Numbered from the stretch's first letter, positions 16,801 through 23,595 are shown. The stretch: 27,446 bases of DNA from Ruminococcus sp. (GCA_023667165.1 JAMPAO010000026.1:1-27446); one strand, 5' to 3'. Notes: a model not told the origin generated them from the sequence alone. Numbers and translations are program-made.

Positions 16801-19800
16801 CCGGTAAGCGTTTCCTCGTCAATAAAGAAGTCCTTTCGGTTTTCCTGCTTTATATCTCCGTAAATGTAACAAATGGCAGTTGCAGCCTCCCTGAAGCTGA
16901 AATCCTTTGCACTTTCGAGTTTTTCCTGCGGAGCATATCTGCCGCTTTCAAGTAGCTCATTTATACGCTTTGCCGATTCATCCCAGGAAATGACCTTGCT
17001 GTCTTTGCCAAAGGCTGTATCTCCGCTGTTTATGTGGATACCCTCATCATCGCAGACAATGGAATATTTTTCACCGTCAGAAATGTGACCGTCGGTGAAA
17101 TCCTTAAATTCGTTTTTGAGAAATTCCGCATTTTCCGAATCGCTCTTGCCTTTTTGATACTGTGCGATAATTTTAACTGCGCTGTCATTGTCATAACCGC
17201 CGCACCTTAAAAAATCATCGATAACATTTTGAGGATATTCTTTTGGAACTGTCGGCTCATTGCTGTAGTCCTCGCCGAAAAGATTAAGCTGACCGTCAAT
17301 GGGAACATCTTCCTTGACTTTTCTCGAATCCGAACGTGAAACATTTTCCTTAAGTTCGGGTTCTTCGTGACCTAAATATTCAAAGCCTGTTTGAGTTAAT
17401 GATTCCCGCCAGTTTCCCCATATTCCGGTAACGCTGTTATTAGCGGTTTTGTCGGTATTTTCAAGGCTCACGGAAAAATTGTCAAACTTGCTTATTCTCC
17501 ACGTATCCGATTCAAAGCGGATAATATCGCCTACAGCAAGTTCATCGGCGTTTTTGGCTGTTTTCGGAGCGATAACGGATTTTTCGTTGAAAAGACTGTT
17601 GATGTACTCAAAGCTCTCCGTTCTGACAGGCGGCTTGTTGCTTTCGTTTCTCTGTATGTATGAAACAGAGGTATCAATATCTTCGGGCTTTGCAAGCTCT
17701 ACGGTATTGTTTTCCCTGTCAATTTCATAAATCAGATAGTCAGTACCGTCAATGTTTACTTCAAAGCCCCTGCTTATTTCCCTTTCACGGTAAGGACAAA
17801 GATTGAAATATTCCTCTTTTTTTGCGGAATCATCAAGCTCCTGCCTTAAACTTTTAAGTGCGCCGGCAGCCTCGTCGTAGGAGTTGTATGTTCCCACCGT
17901 GTAACTATCTTCCAAAGGATAATTTGCGGAGGAAATGTGAGATGAAACGCCTCTGTCAGCATTTCTCGCACGGGTTATGCGGACATCATATTTTCCCTGT
18001 TCCTCCGAAACGGATTCCGGTTCTTCCGCTATCCCAAGTTCCTTTTCACGGCTTGCAATTTCATGATTTACAAATTCCCTTGCCTGCTGTAAATCCGAAA
18101 TGCCCTGCTTATTGAGCTTATCCGCAAGCTCTTTTGCATATGCAATATTAAATTCAGACGATTCATCGCTGAAATAATTAGTGCAATACTGTAAGTTTTT
18201 ACCGTTTGCAGGCTCGTTCTCATTAAGTTTTTTCGCTATGTACCCGAATGATAGCCCGTCTTGATTTTCGCTTGTCTGAACAAACCATTCGCCCGACCTG
18301 TTTACGGAACCGTTAAGGTGCTTGTCAAGATAATCCAAAAATTCCTTGTATTCCGCACGTTCGCTTTCAAGCTCGTTATCGGGATTTTCATCTTCCGACG
18401 GAAGATTAACGTCGGGGTATATGTATTCGTACATATTTCTGATATGGTTCATCAGACCGTTTTCGCCGTCACCCAAATCATAACGTCCCTTATACTCAAA
18501 ATCGGGTTTATCGCTGCCGCCTTTAATCGTAAAATCCACCTTTGAATATCCCGTAAAATTATCCGAGGAATAGGGATTATTGCGTGATTCGGTATAGTTT
18601 TTGTCGGCTGCACGAAAAATTTCGTCAGCCTGCGAAAAGGGCATAGTTATCCCCTTATTAAAAGGAGAGGGCGTTTCGGAAAAGGTTATCGTGACGGTCG
18701 GCTCATCGGGGCGTGGTTCTCTTATTTCGGGCAGAGTATATATTTCAGCCATACCGTTGGCGTATTCGTAAATATTGTTCTCAACGCTTTTGGGCAAGGT
18801 GGAGCTGATAACGACGTTCCTGTCACTGTCGATAACGGCAATAGGCTCTGAATCTCTGCTCTCGGAAAAATCATATACATTAACGCAGCTTCTCGAATGG
18901 CTAAAAACAAGGTCATACTTCTTTTCGGCAGTCTGTTCGGGTTCTGTAAAATCTTTTCCCGATACAAATTCATCTTTTGCAAAGGAAAAGTCCTCAACGT
19001 TCATTGTCCGCAGATTATCGTAAGTATACCCCTCGGTGTTCCGCCTTTCAACGGTCATATTATCGCTGTCAACCGAATAAAAAGTGTTATGCTCGCCGTA
19101 AAACCACTCGGTAACGGTCAAATCCTCGCCGTCCTGCCAAGTGTACCCGTTATCACGAAGATAATCGAATAGCTGCTCCGCCTCCTCTGCCGTTTCACAT
19201 CGAATATTTCTTACATTTGCCGAGACTGTTTCGCTCTCCATATCGGTAACATCTTCCGAGAAAAATTTCTCGATATTTTCATTTCCGATTTGCGATAAAT
19301 CTTCCCTTTTCTTTTCGGGAACATTATTGAAAATACCCTTTTCAACCGAACCTGCTATCACAGCCTGAACCGTATCCCAAGAAAGCACAGACTGTTTTTC
19401 ACGGTTTTCCGCTGTTCCCTGCCACACTTCAAGACCGTTTTCGGTTTTCTTGAAACCAAAATCAACGCCGTTTATTTTCATCTGCACCGAATCATCACGG
19501 TAAATGCTTGAAATATATCCCGCACGCAAATCAAGGTCGTGATTTTCGGCAAAGAAACTTTCAATATCGCTGTTGCGTTCGTATCTGCTTTCGCCGTTTT
19601 TGATGATTTCAGCAAGGATATTTTTATCCGAAAGGGGAGGAATATCCGGTGAAACCGTAACGGGAGCATTCTCTATGAGTATTTCCGAATCGCCGCTTAA
19701 AATCGTGTCGATTGCGCTGTCAATAGCCTGTTCCTTTTTCTGCTCCTCGGTAAAGAACAGGGAAAGCTCCGTAACGGAAACATTTCTTGTCTGATTGGTG

Positions 19801-20672
19801 TTTATTTCCGAAAGACTTACATTATCATTTGCAAGGTCAATCGAATCGACCTTGTACAGTTTCCCTTCCATATCGAAAATATCTCCCGATGAAAAGGGAA
19901 TATCCTGCGGTGCTGATTGATTGTTTCCGTTTACTTCGGGAGCTGAAACGGCAAGCTGTTCCGAACGCATTTTTTTCATTATCTCAAACAGCTCGTGTTC
20001 CATATATAAAAGGGCAGACTTCGCCGTACCGTGGGCAAGACTTGCAAATTTGGCAAATTCATTCCTTGATTTGCATAAGTCCAAACCCTCAAGATTAAGA
20101 GTTGTATCGAGAGAAATACTTCCGTTTAGCTGACAGCGGTTAGAGGCGATATATCTTGCCGAGGACAGCACGGAACGGTTGAATTTCTTTTTATCCTCTG
20201 CGGACAGCTTTTCGTATGTATCGGGATAATATCCCATTGCCATAGTCTGTTTCATTGTATTAAGGCAAATTTTTGAAATAGCCTCGTTGAGATTTTTCCA
20301 TTCAGCACTGTTCTTTTCGTTAAGAGAATCAAGCAGACGGTCGGAAAGTTTTTCGTCAAGTTTCCACAGTTCGGGTTCTTTTCTGCCGTTTGTCTGACTT
20401 ACGTCAAAAAGATACTTGCATTTTCCGCCGTTTCCAAAGGACACTATGCTCTGCTCACCTCTGTTCACACGTCTGCCCAGCTTGTTCCAAGTGCCGATTT
20501 CGGCTACCTTTGAGGCGTGGGGATTCTGACGGTAAATCATAGCTGCATCCGTAAAATCGTGCTTATATATCCTGCTTGAAAATTTGAGAAAGTTTGCGTA
20601 TTCTTCCTTGCTTTTCATCAGCTTGTCGGTTATTTCCCGCCAATACTGTCCTGCGGTATCGAATTTACTCAT
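10821..20672 (-). CDS. Giant DarB-like DNA methyltransferase-SNF2 helicase, 3283 residues
   Basis: The N-terminus (about 1-90) is ArdC-related (YANFLKFSSRIYKH, WNKLGRRVNRGEQS). The region to about 1500 holds repeated accessory domains; one type ending SW..V/S...I...SG.Y occurs three times (about 349-444, 1146-1250 and 1376-1467). A gamma-type N6-adenine methyltransferase follows: SAM motif VLEPSMGVGNFF near 1751 and catalytic GNIPFGD near 1816. The SNF2-type helicase has Walker A GAGKS near 2427, DEAH near 2586, TGTPVSN near 2640 and motif VI QQNGRGLRQGN near 2920. The C-terminus is coiled coil. Phage P1 DarB combines the same two activities and protects incoming DNA from restriction. All key motifs are intact. 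The start at 20672 has AAAGGA upstream. It is unusually long for its family and heads the long operon with the small gene at 20697. Confidence 0.9.
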   Translation of the reverse strand: MSKFDTAGQYWREITDKLMKSKEEYANFLKFSSRIYKHDFTDAAMIYRQNPHASKVAEIGTWNKLGRRVNRGEQSIVSFGNGGKCKYLFDVSQTNGRKEPELWKLDEKLSDRLLDSLNEKNSAEWKNLNEAISKICLNTMKQTMAMGYYPDTYEKLSAEDKKKFNRSVLSSARYIASNRCQLNGSISLDTTLNLEGLDLCKSRNEFAKFASLAHGTAKSALLYMEHELFEIMKKMRSEQLAVSAPEVNGNNQSAPQDIPFSSGDIFDMEGKLYKVDSIDLANDNVSLSEINTNQTRNVSVTELSLFFTEEQKKEQAIDSAIDTILSGDSEILIENAPVTVSPDIPPLSDKNILAEIIKNGESRYERNSDIESFFAENHDLDLRAGYISSIYRDDSVQMKINGVDFGFKKTENGLEVWQGTAENREKQSVLSWDTVQAVIAGSVEKGIFNNVPEKKREDLSQIGNENIEKFFSEDVTDMESETVSANVRNIRCETAEEAEQLFDYLRDNGYTWQDGEDLTVTEWFYGEHNTFYSVDSDNMTVERRNTEGYTYDNLRTMNVEDFSFAKDEFVSGKDFTEPEQTAEKKYDLVFSHSRSCVNVYDFSESRDSEPIAVIDSDRNVVISSTLPKSVENNIYEYANGMAEIYTLPEIREPRPDEPTVTITFSETPSPFNKGITMPFSQADEIFRAADKNYTESRNNPYSSDNFTGYSKVDFTIKGGSDKPDFEYKGRYDLGDGENGLMNHIRNMYEYIYPDVNLPSEDENPDNELESERAEYKEFLDYLDKHLNGSVNRSGEWFVQTSENQDGLSFGYIAKKLNENEPANGKNLQYCTNYFSDESSEFNIAYAKELADKLNKQGISDLQQAREFVNHEIASREKELGIAEEPESVSEEQGKYDVRITRARNADRGVSSHISSANYPLEDSYTVGTYNSYDEAAGALKSLRQELDDSAKKEEYFNLCPYREREISRGFEVNIDGTDYLIYEIDRENNTVELAKPEDIDTSVSYIQRNESNKPPVRTESFEYINSLFNEKSVIAPKTAKNADELAVGDIIRFESDTWRISKFDNFSVSLENTDKTANNSVTGIWGNWRESLTQTGFEYLGHEEPELKENVSRSDSRKVKEDVPIDGQLNLFGEDYSNEPTVPKEYPQNVIDDFLRCGGYDNDSAVKIIAQYQKGKSDSENAEFLKNEFKDFTDGHISDGEKYSIVCDDEGIHINSGDTAFGKDSKVISWDESAKRINELLESGRYAPQEKLESAKDFSFREAATAICYIYGDIKQENRKDFFIDEETLTGNYPEMEEKVSEKLHDVNELEKYIKSSEEFTEKCRENDYLRFGHQMKAVNNLPKMLADLQGKPREFSADSGFDVHVRGFITKDEIHKRIMSGSNYENSKNTVSSYFSDGHTREEKINFLKDHYGLGGTYSQSMGVSYDGKGIKISHQNPYGDTAKTLVSWKTVAAEIDKAISSGEYIPDKTKAENKGKTAGKARETSAPKNQPEPSENTKDTENIFTVNSAIKSNYEGMVTLYGADERVYLGKSENYDSMGHYDNSDNSLVYISDNDKMFDFLSLGAGWVKSQQEMLDVGGFTLEDYREFSRLQETVLSKYTQISDVTFDGKKFQPVSDKTVLVSPDKNKGENYRFKESDVIDGGQKTKYRANAEAIKTLLTVEREKRPATPAEQSVMAGYSGWGGMPQAFDRHNENWTEEYNELRKLLSSSEYSAARASSLTSFYTPPQVTDGVYQALEQFGFKGGNVLEPSMGVGNFFAKMPDSMADNSRLYGVELDSISGRIAKQLYPNANIQIKGFEETSFSDNSFDVALGNIPFGDMGVYDKAYNKHNFKIHDYFAAKAADKVKPGGVIALVTSKFTMDKQDEKARRYLAERCDLLGAVRLPAGTFKDADNVTTDILFLQKRDTRSIEVPNWVHMSETPDGVPCNKYFVDNPDMVLGKMEFDKRMQGKYGADSKVTVCSPTEGDFAEKLKNAIAKIKGEISVNMSIDSKEKDTANVIPAEPSVRNFTHTMINGELYHRRNEVMVKTEATGKSLERMIGLHNIRQAAMEVITAQAENCSDNELANLQNKLNKLYDDFRKKFGCISDKANAKVFSQDDDYNTLCAFEITDKETKEVKKADIFFKRTITAEEEIHSVNTPDEALQVSLDRTGKVDIPYMAKLLDKSPDETIDSLGDSIFVNPAKIKSNEPYSGYEESSEYLSGNVREKLDIAKAYAETVSPEYEKNVSALEKVLPETIQAEDIAVRIGVNWIENKDYSKFMKDVLQLSTWDDRLTRTIMGEYKIENKYSDRSVAAANLYGTPRMNSTTIFENLLNNRDIVVKDPIEDENGNKKYVINQKETQLAKNKARTIGDEFKKWFWKDMDRREYYVEKYNRLFNSIRGREYDGSHQTFPGMNPAIKLRSHQQNAVLRAKLGSNTLLAHCVGAGKSFEMDAAVMEKKRLGLISKACVVVPKHLTLQTAYEWQRLYPNAKLLVATPNDFKPDTRQQFIGKCVTGDYDAVIMSYNQFERIPMSNSYRENFIQSQIDEIDEAIENTDRNDRVTIKQLEREKIKLEIELKKLLDSPKDNSLNFEQLGFDYLVVDEAHNYKNCLVISKMSNVAGVQTTSAKKSADMLMKTQFLNEKYGYGNVLWATGTPVSNSMVELYSMTRYLRPDLLKKAGLDTFDDWASTFGEVVSQLELKPAGDGFRMKNRFSKFVNLPELMQMYKEFADIRMPDSLDIPGIPEMKTGKPIIVTAKPDLLQQAYMKELAKRSEAIQAGGVDPREDNMLKITHEARLLGLDSRTINRDFVPSPDSKVNMLLDNLEKIRTQTDKEKGVQIVFCDIAIHEDTEHFSVYNAIKQGLKERGIPEKEICFAGDAKTDTAKAKMYDELRSGEKRFIIASTSKLGTGANIQDRVAAIHHLDIPWRPADLEQQNGRGLRQGNRFSEVGIYHYVTEGTFDAYMLGIITAKAKFISQIMTSKNPARTCEDVDEMVLNYAVMSAVATGNPALKRRIELQNEISELKVIEADYNKNLYKMQELSEKTLPQAIKRDTKLLEKAKDDLQTYKDNKPEEFEIVLNGTKYTERTEAGKVLEEAILKCGVTNESQKLGTYAGFEISVVKNPDTSSLFNSPCLVKLHGKLDHYCDVSLKNDVGNIRRIENLAENSVSGRIMEISNNIKQAEENLAAAEEALSKPFEHEEKLRKDIEELAKVDAELGTDKTDDFAPVDSSMSGGSGESEDESEDISEKREKLFTVKKFDISGLQQPQEQEQKQQAPAAPDCDEPKAVRENTERKKNKSL

Positions 20673-20696
20673 AATATTACCTATCCTTTCATTTTC

Positions 20697-21080
20697 TTAT
20701 TTCATACAGACCGCTGTATAGTCGCAAGCACCTTTGCCGATACGTCTTACGCTTTTGGGGATTTCCAAAGCCACAAGATTTTTACACCCCTTAAAAGCAT
20801 AATCCCCGATATTTATCACTCCTGCGGGTATCTCAATGCTTGTGAGCTTTCTGCACCCGTAAAAAGCGTAATGTCCTATGGTGTGAACGGTAGGGGGAAT
20901 TGTCACGCTTGTGAGTTTTTTTCCCTTAAATGCCCCGTCGCCTATGGTTTCTGTTCCGTCGGGAATGATGATGTGGCTTTCATTTGCAAGATACTTTATG
21001 ATTGTTTTCCCGTCCGAATCGGTCAGGAAACGTAAATCTTCGCTGTCCTTTTTTTCTTCCGTTACATTATTTTCTGCCAT
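20697..21080 (-). CDS. BspA-type leucine-rich repeat protein, cytoplasmic
   Basis: The protein has 127 residues. After about 40 charged residues it has three full BspA-type repeats of about 23 residues and a partial one, each with the pattern IG..AF.GC..L..I.IP..V (for example HTIGHYAFYGCRKLTSIEIP). It has no signal peptide, which is unusual because most BspA-type proteins are exported. AAAGGAG precedes the ATG at 21080. The stop is 24 bases before the giant gene, suggesting co-transcription. It may be a binding scaffold; no partner is evident. Confidence 0.8.
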   Translation of the reverse strand: MAENNVTEEKKDSEDLRFLTDSDGKTIIKYLANESHIIIPDGTETIGDGAFKGKKLTSVTIPPTVHTIGHYAFYGCRKLTSIEIPAGVINIGDYAFKGCKNLVALEIPKSVRRIGKGACDYTAVCMK

Positions 21081-21156
21081 ATGAAAAACTCCTTTTGAAA
21101 AAATATGCCGCCGAAATAACGTATATTATCGCTGTTCCGGCGGCAATCATTGACCG

Positions 21157-21618
21157 TTAGTTGTTGGTGTAATAGTAAACAGGCGACAGCTTGATTTCCT
21201 TGTCGGTAAGGATAACGGAAATATCCTTGTCAATCGCCTTATCCCCGATGTCAATATTCTCATTTACGGTCACAGACTTCACGTTAAGTCCTGCGGTAAT
21301 GTTGTACCCCTTGATAGCAGTAACAGCCTTGCCGTTTATGTGAGAGGGCAGCTCCAGTTTGCCGTTATACACGAAAACCGAAACGATATTTGATGTAGGG
21401 TAATCGCTGACAAGAGTAGATGTCATAGGCATACAGCCTGTAATCGTAAGCTCGCCGTCCTTTTCCGTCCACATTACCACGGCAAATTCCGCCGTGGTTT
21501 CCTTTACCGCATTGCCGACCGTGTAACCGCTGTAGGCATTGCAGGGAACAGCAGGAAAAGAAGACATTGCCAGTACAAGAGATGATACCGCCGCAAGTGT
21601 TTTTGTGAGATTTTTCAT
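21157..21618 (-). CDS. Secreted protein with degenerate leucine-rich repeat region
   Basis: The protein has 153 residues. The signal peptide is clear: MKNLTKTLAAVSSLVLAMSS followed by FPAVPCNAYS, with a likely cut after CNA. The middle (ELTITGC, then LELPSHINGKAVTAIKGYNI, then LNVKSVTVNENIDIGDKAI) looks like worn BspA-type repeats. AAGGAG precedes the ATG at 21618. Its 5' untranslated region would contain the long hairpin at 21648-21751. Its neighbour is a cytoplasmic leucine-rich repeat protein, so the two may derive from one repeat family. Function unknown; a surface or secreted binding role is likely. Confidence 0.75.
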   Translation of the reverse strand: MKNLTKTLAAVSSLVLAMSSFPAVPCNAYSGYTVGNAVKETTAEFAVVMWTEKDGELTITGCMPMTSTLVSDYPTSNIVSVFVYNGKLELPSHINGKAVTAIKGYNITAGLNVKSVTVNENIDIGDKAIDKDISVILTDKEIKLSPVYYYTNN

Positions 21619-21647
21619 GATTAATTACTCCTTTGATTTTTATATTT

Positions 21648-21751
21648 ATACTAATCCCCATTAGAATTATGGAGATGAAGCCGCCGCAAAAAATTTGCGC
21701 ATATGATTTTTTGGGGCGGCTGAATCCCATAATTCAATGAGGGATTTGTAT
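21648..21751. repeat. Long imperfect inverted repeat, family copy 2
   Basis: The left arm (21648-21693, ATACTAATCCCC...GCCGCCGCAAAAAA) pairs with the right arm (21707-21751, TTTTTTGGGGCGGC...GAGGGATTTGTAT) around the loop TTTGCGCATATGA. Loop and outer ends resemble copy 1 at 3967-4074, while the middle stem is unrelated in sequence but still pairs. It lies in the 210-base gap 21619-21828. Confidence 0.75.
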
Positions 21752-21809
21752 CATAACCCTTTTGAGGTTATATGCTAAATTTGGTGGTAAGACTTGTTCC
21801 GAAAACAGT

Positions 21810-21831
21810 TTGTCGTGGCGACACACTTTCA
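21810..21831 (-). repeat. Palindromic repeat, copy C
   Basis: On the minus strand it contains AAAGTGTGTCGCCACGACAA, with arms TGTCG/CGACA. It begins with the TGA stop codon of the phosphoesterase gene and is identical over 22 bases to copy B at 22436-22457. Confidence 0.8.
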
Positions 21832-22413
21832 GAATATATTTGTGACCGATATATCGGGATAGGTAATAAGGGAACATCGGTAAACGCATACCACGGTACA
21901 GCCGAATCGCTGTTTTACTTCATTCATATGATGATGACCGCATATATTCAGCTTAACTCTGTTATTGAAAATATATGACGTTATTCCGATGAGTCCTTTG
22001 TGCGCATTGTTTTTGCCGAACAGCCTGTACATACTGTCGTGTGAAACAAGTATATCCGCTTTCGGTGCGCCTTTTAGTGCGCTAAGACATTCCTGCTGTG
22101 TAAACATAGGATAATTCCCGTGCTTGTATCTGAAAGAACCGCCAAAGCCAAACATTGTGAATCCGTAATAGGAATACTGTTTTAGATGAATATTTTCCGC
22201 TCCGCCCAAATCGGGATTATCCCATTCATCGTGATTACCCGCAACAGCGATAACAGGACGGTTCTTTACGATACTCCGTATAGCTTTTATCGCATTTACG
22301 GGAATATCGCCGCAAAGAACGCATATATCAAAATCATATTCTGATATGCTTTCAAGCTCGTGAAAATCCCAACTGTGCAAATCCGATATTGCCATTATTT
22401 TGATTTTATTCAT
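21829..22413 (-). CDS. Calcineurin-like metallophosphoesterase
   Basis: The protein has 194 residues counted from MNKIKIMAISDLHSW. All five metal-site motifs of the family are present: DLH (11-13), GD (35-36), GNHD (59-62), SHD (124-126) and GHHH (159-162). It is therefore probably an active two-metal phosphoesterase; the substrate is not predictable. The start is uncertain. The family normally begins near this ATG, but the only good ribosome binding site (AAGGAG at about 22459-22464) is about 45 bases upstream and suits an in-frame GTG at 22452. That start would translate repeat copy B as protein. The gene is bracketed by two identical 22-base repeats (B and C). Confidence 0.85.
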   Translation of the reverse strand: MNKIKIMAISDLHSWDFHELESISEYDFDICVLCGDIPVNAIKAIRSIVKNRPVIAVAGNHDEWDNPDLGGAENIHLKQYSYYGFTMFGFGGSFRYKHGNYPMFTQQECLSALKGAPKADILVSHDSMYRLFGKNNAHKGLIGITSYIFNNRVKLNICGHHHMNEVKQRFGCTVVCVYRCSLITYPDISVTNIF

Positions 22414-22435
22414 TTTACAGTGCCGTGACAAAACA

Positions 22436-22457
22436 TTGTCGTGGCGACACACTTTCA
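22436..22457 (-). repeat. Palindromic repeat, copy B
   Basis: It is identical over 22 bases to copy C, in the same orientation, 15 bases after the stop of the 124-residue protein gene and overlapping the possible early starts of the phosphoesterase gene. Confidence 0.8.
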
Positions 22458-22472
22458 CTCCTTACTGTATTG

Positions 22473-22847
22473 TTAATCTTCGGTTATCGTCCTCTGCGAA
22501 ACGTACTCACGAAACAGCGACTGCAATCTGTCGCTGTCGGGAGATTCACCCGTTGAAGATACTCCGAGAACGTATCTGACGGCATATTTCTGCATTGTAT
22601 CGAGCAGGGTATTTTCGGTGATTATCGGCTGAATAAATTCAAGCTCCGTAATATTTGCAACCACAAATATCAGCCTGTCCGAATATCGGGGAACAGCCTC
22701 AATCCTTACCATATCGCCGTATACCTCTCTGACAATGCAAAGACAGCCCGTCTGCGCAAGTCTTTTGCAGACTTCCGAATCGGTATCTACGCTCATTCTT
22801 ACACGGCACAATGCGCCTTTGTAAATCTTTGATTCGATGATGTTCAT
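22473..22847 (-). CDS. Protein of unknown function, 124 residues
   Basis: It begins MNIIESKIYKGALCRVRMSV. The first 70 residues look like a small beta-barrel (RVRMSV, CLCIVREVYGDMVRIEAV, LIFVVANITELEFI). A helical tail follows (LDTMQKYAVRYVLG, LQSLFREYVSQR). It has no signal peptide or membrane segment. AAGGAAG precedes the ATG at 22847. That ATG overlaps, as ATGA, the stop of a short open frame that looks like the tail of a lost gene (22844-22921), so it was once the second gene of a coupled pair. I do not recognise the family. Confidence 0.65.
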   Translation of the reverse strand: MNIIESKIYKGALCRVRMSVDTDSEVCKRLAQTGCLCIVREVYGDMVRIEAVPRYSDRLIFVVANITELEFIQPIITENTLLDTMQKYAVRYVLGVSSTGESPDSDRLQSLFREYVSQRTITED

Positions 22848-22921
22848 TTTGTACTTCCTTTCTTTTTATCCGTGCCTTTTGGATTTTCCGCAAGCCATTT
22901 GTATACAGCCTCTTTCGTGTT
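22844..22921 (-). pseudogene. Remnant: last 25 codons of a lost gene
   Basis: The frame reads NTKEAVYKWLAENPKGTD and then a Lys-rich end. It stops in an ATGA overlap with the next gene, as intact coupled genes do elsewhere in this window. Upstream it meets a TAA, and 25 bases further lies the end of an unrelated AT-rich gene. The rest of the original gene appears to have been lost or replaced. Confidence 0.45.
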
Positions 22922-22945
22922 TTATAATCAACAATGACCATTGAA

Positions 22946-23566
22946 TTATAAGAGTAAAAGATTATTAGCCTTTTCTGCAAATGGAGTGATAACAGTACCA
23001 AATATAAGGGTATTATCTCCAAGTTTACGTGGCGTTTCAAGCAGAGTAAAATCGTTATTTTCTTTTTCAGAAAGCAATTCGTTAGACCAGCAATGTTGAT
23101 TCCAACCGTGACCATTTTCGTCACTTTTGTTAGAAAAAAATTCAATTCTACTTCCGGCAAACTCTTGTCGCAAAGAAAGTCCACATACAGGATGTTCCGG
23201 TGTAAGCTGCACTTCCAGAGGAAAAATCATATCAAAAGACGTTTCCTCTCCATTCATTATCAAGCCTGTTGTCAGGGTAAGGAGTGCCCAAAACGGTTTG
23301 TTTTCCTTTAGGTCAAAAAAATATGGATAACCACATTTACTGAGCTTTCTCCCGTAAGTTTTAGTAATGGTATAATATTGCTTATTTGGATAGCGGTGAT
23401 TTAGTTTCATATCACAAAGTTTCTCTAAGCCCAGTTGAAACTTGTAAATAAGCTTATCCCCCTCATTTAGCCTATAAGGAAAAAACAGACCGAAATCAAA
23501 GACAATGCAGCCTTTTCCTTGTTGAAGCTGTTCTTCAATCTCTATAAAAATATCATTTCCGTGCAT
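22946..23566 (-). CDS. Protein of unknown function, 206 residues, probably recently acquired
   Basis: It begins MHGNDIFIEIEEQLQQG. It appears globular and beta-rich, with several aromatic stretches (YPYFFDLKENKPFWALLTL), no signal peptide and an odd Leu-only end (NNLLLL). AAAGGA lies 6 bases before the ATG at 23566; the frame is open further upstream into the topoisomerase gene, but without a start site. The base composition is visibly more AT-rich than the topoisomerase and giant genes. It sits between palindromic repeat copy D and a truncated gene remnant, which suggests insertion or replacement. Such a gene in a conjugative element could be a defence or immunity factor, but nothing in the sequence shows this. 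Confidence 0.6.
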   Translation of the reverse strand: MHGNDIFIEIEEQLQQGKGCIVFDFGLFFPYRLNEGDKLIYKFQLGLEKLCDMKLNHRYPNKQYYTITKTYGRKLSKCGYPYFFDLKENKPFWALLTLTTGLIMNGEETSFDMIFPLEVQLTPEHPVCGLSLRQEFAGSRIEFFSNKSDENGHGWNQHCWSNELLSEKENNDFTLLETPRKLGDNTLIFGTVITPFAEKANNLLLL

Positions 23567-23580
23567 AACAAATCCTTTCT

Positions 23581-23595
23581 GTGTCACGGTGACAC
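23581..23595 (-). repeat. Palindromic repeat, copy D
   Basis: GTGTCAC and GTGACAC form a perfect palindrome with a single central base, preceded on the minus strand by CAGT as in the other copies (AAGT). It lies 17 bases after the topoisomerase stop codon. Both arms differ from copies A-C at the inner bases, yet pairing is kept. Confidence 0.6.

Noticed and set aside
21810..22457. Micro-genes starting GTGTGTCGCCAC (peptides beginning VCRHD)
   Set aside because: Similar short peptides appear at several copies of the palindrome, but they differ after the repeat and mostly lack usable ribosome binding sites. The DNA palindrome explains the similarity better.
22699..23184. 161-codon minus-strand open frame
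   Set aside because: It overlaps the 22946-23566 and 22473-22847 genes in another frame, has no good ribosome binding site and gives a low-complexity Lys/Leu-rich sequence.
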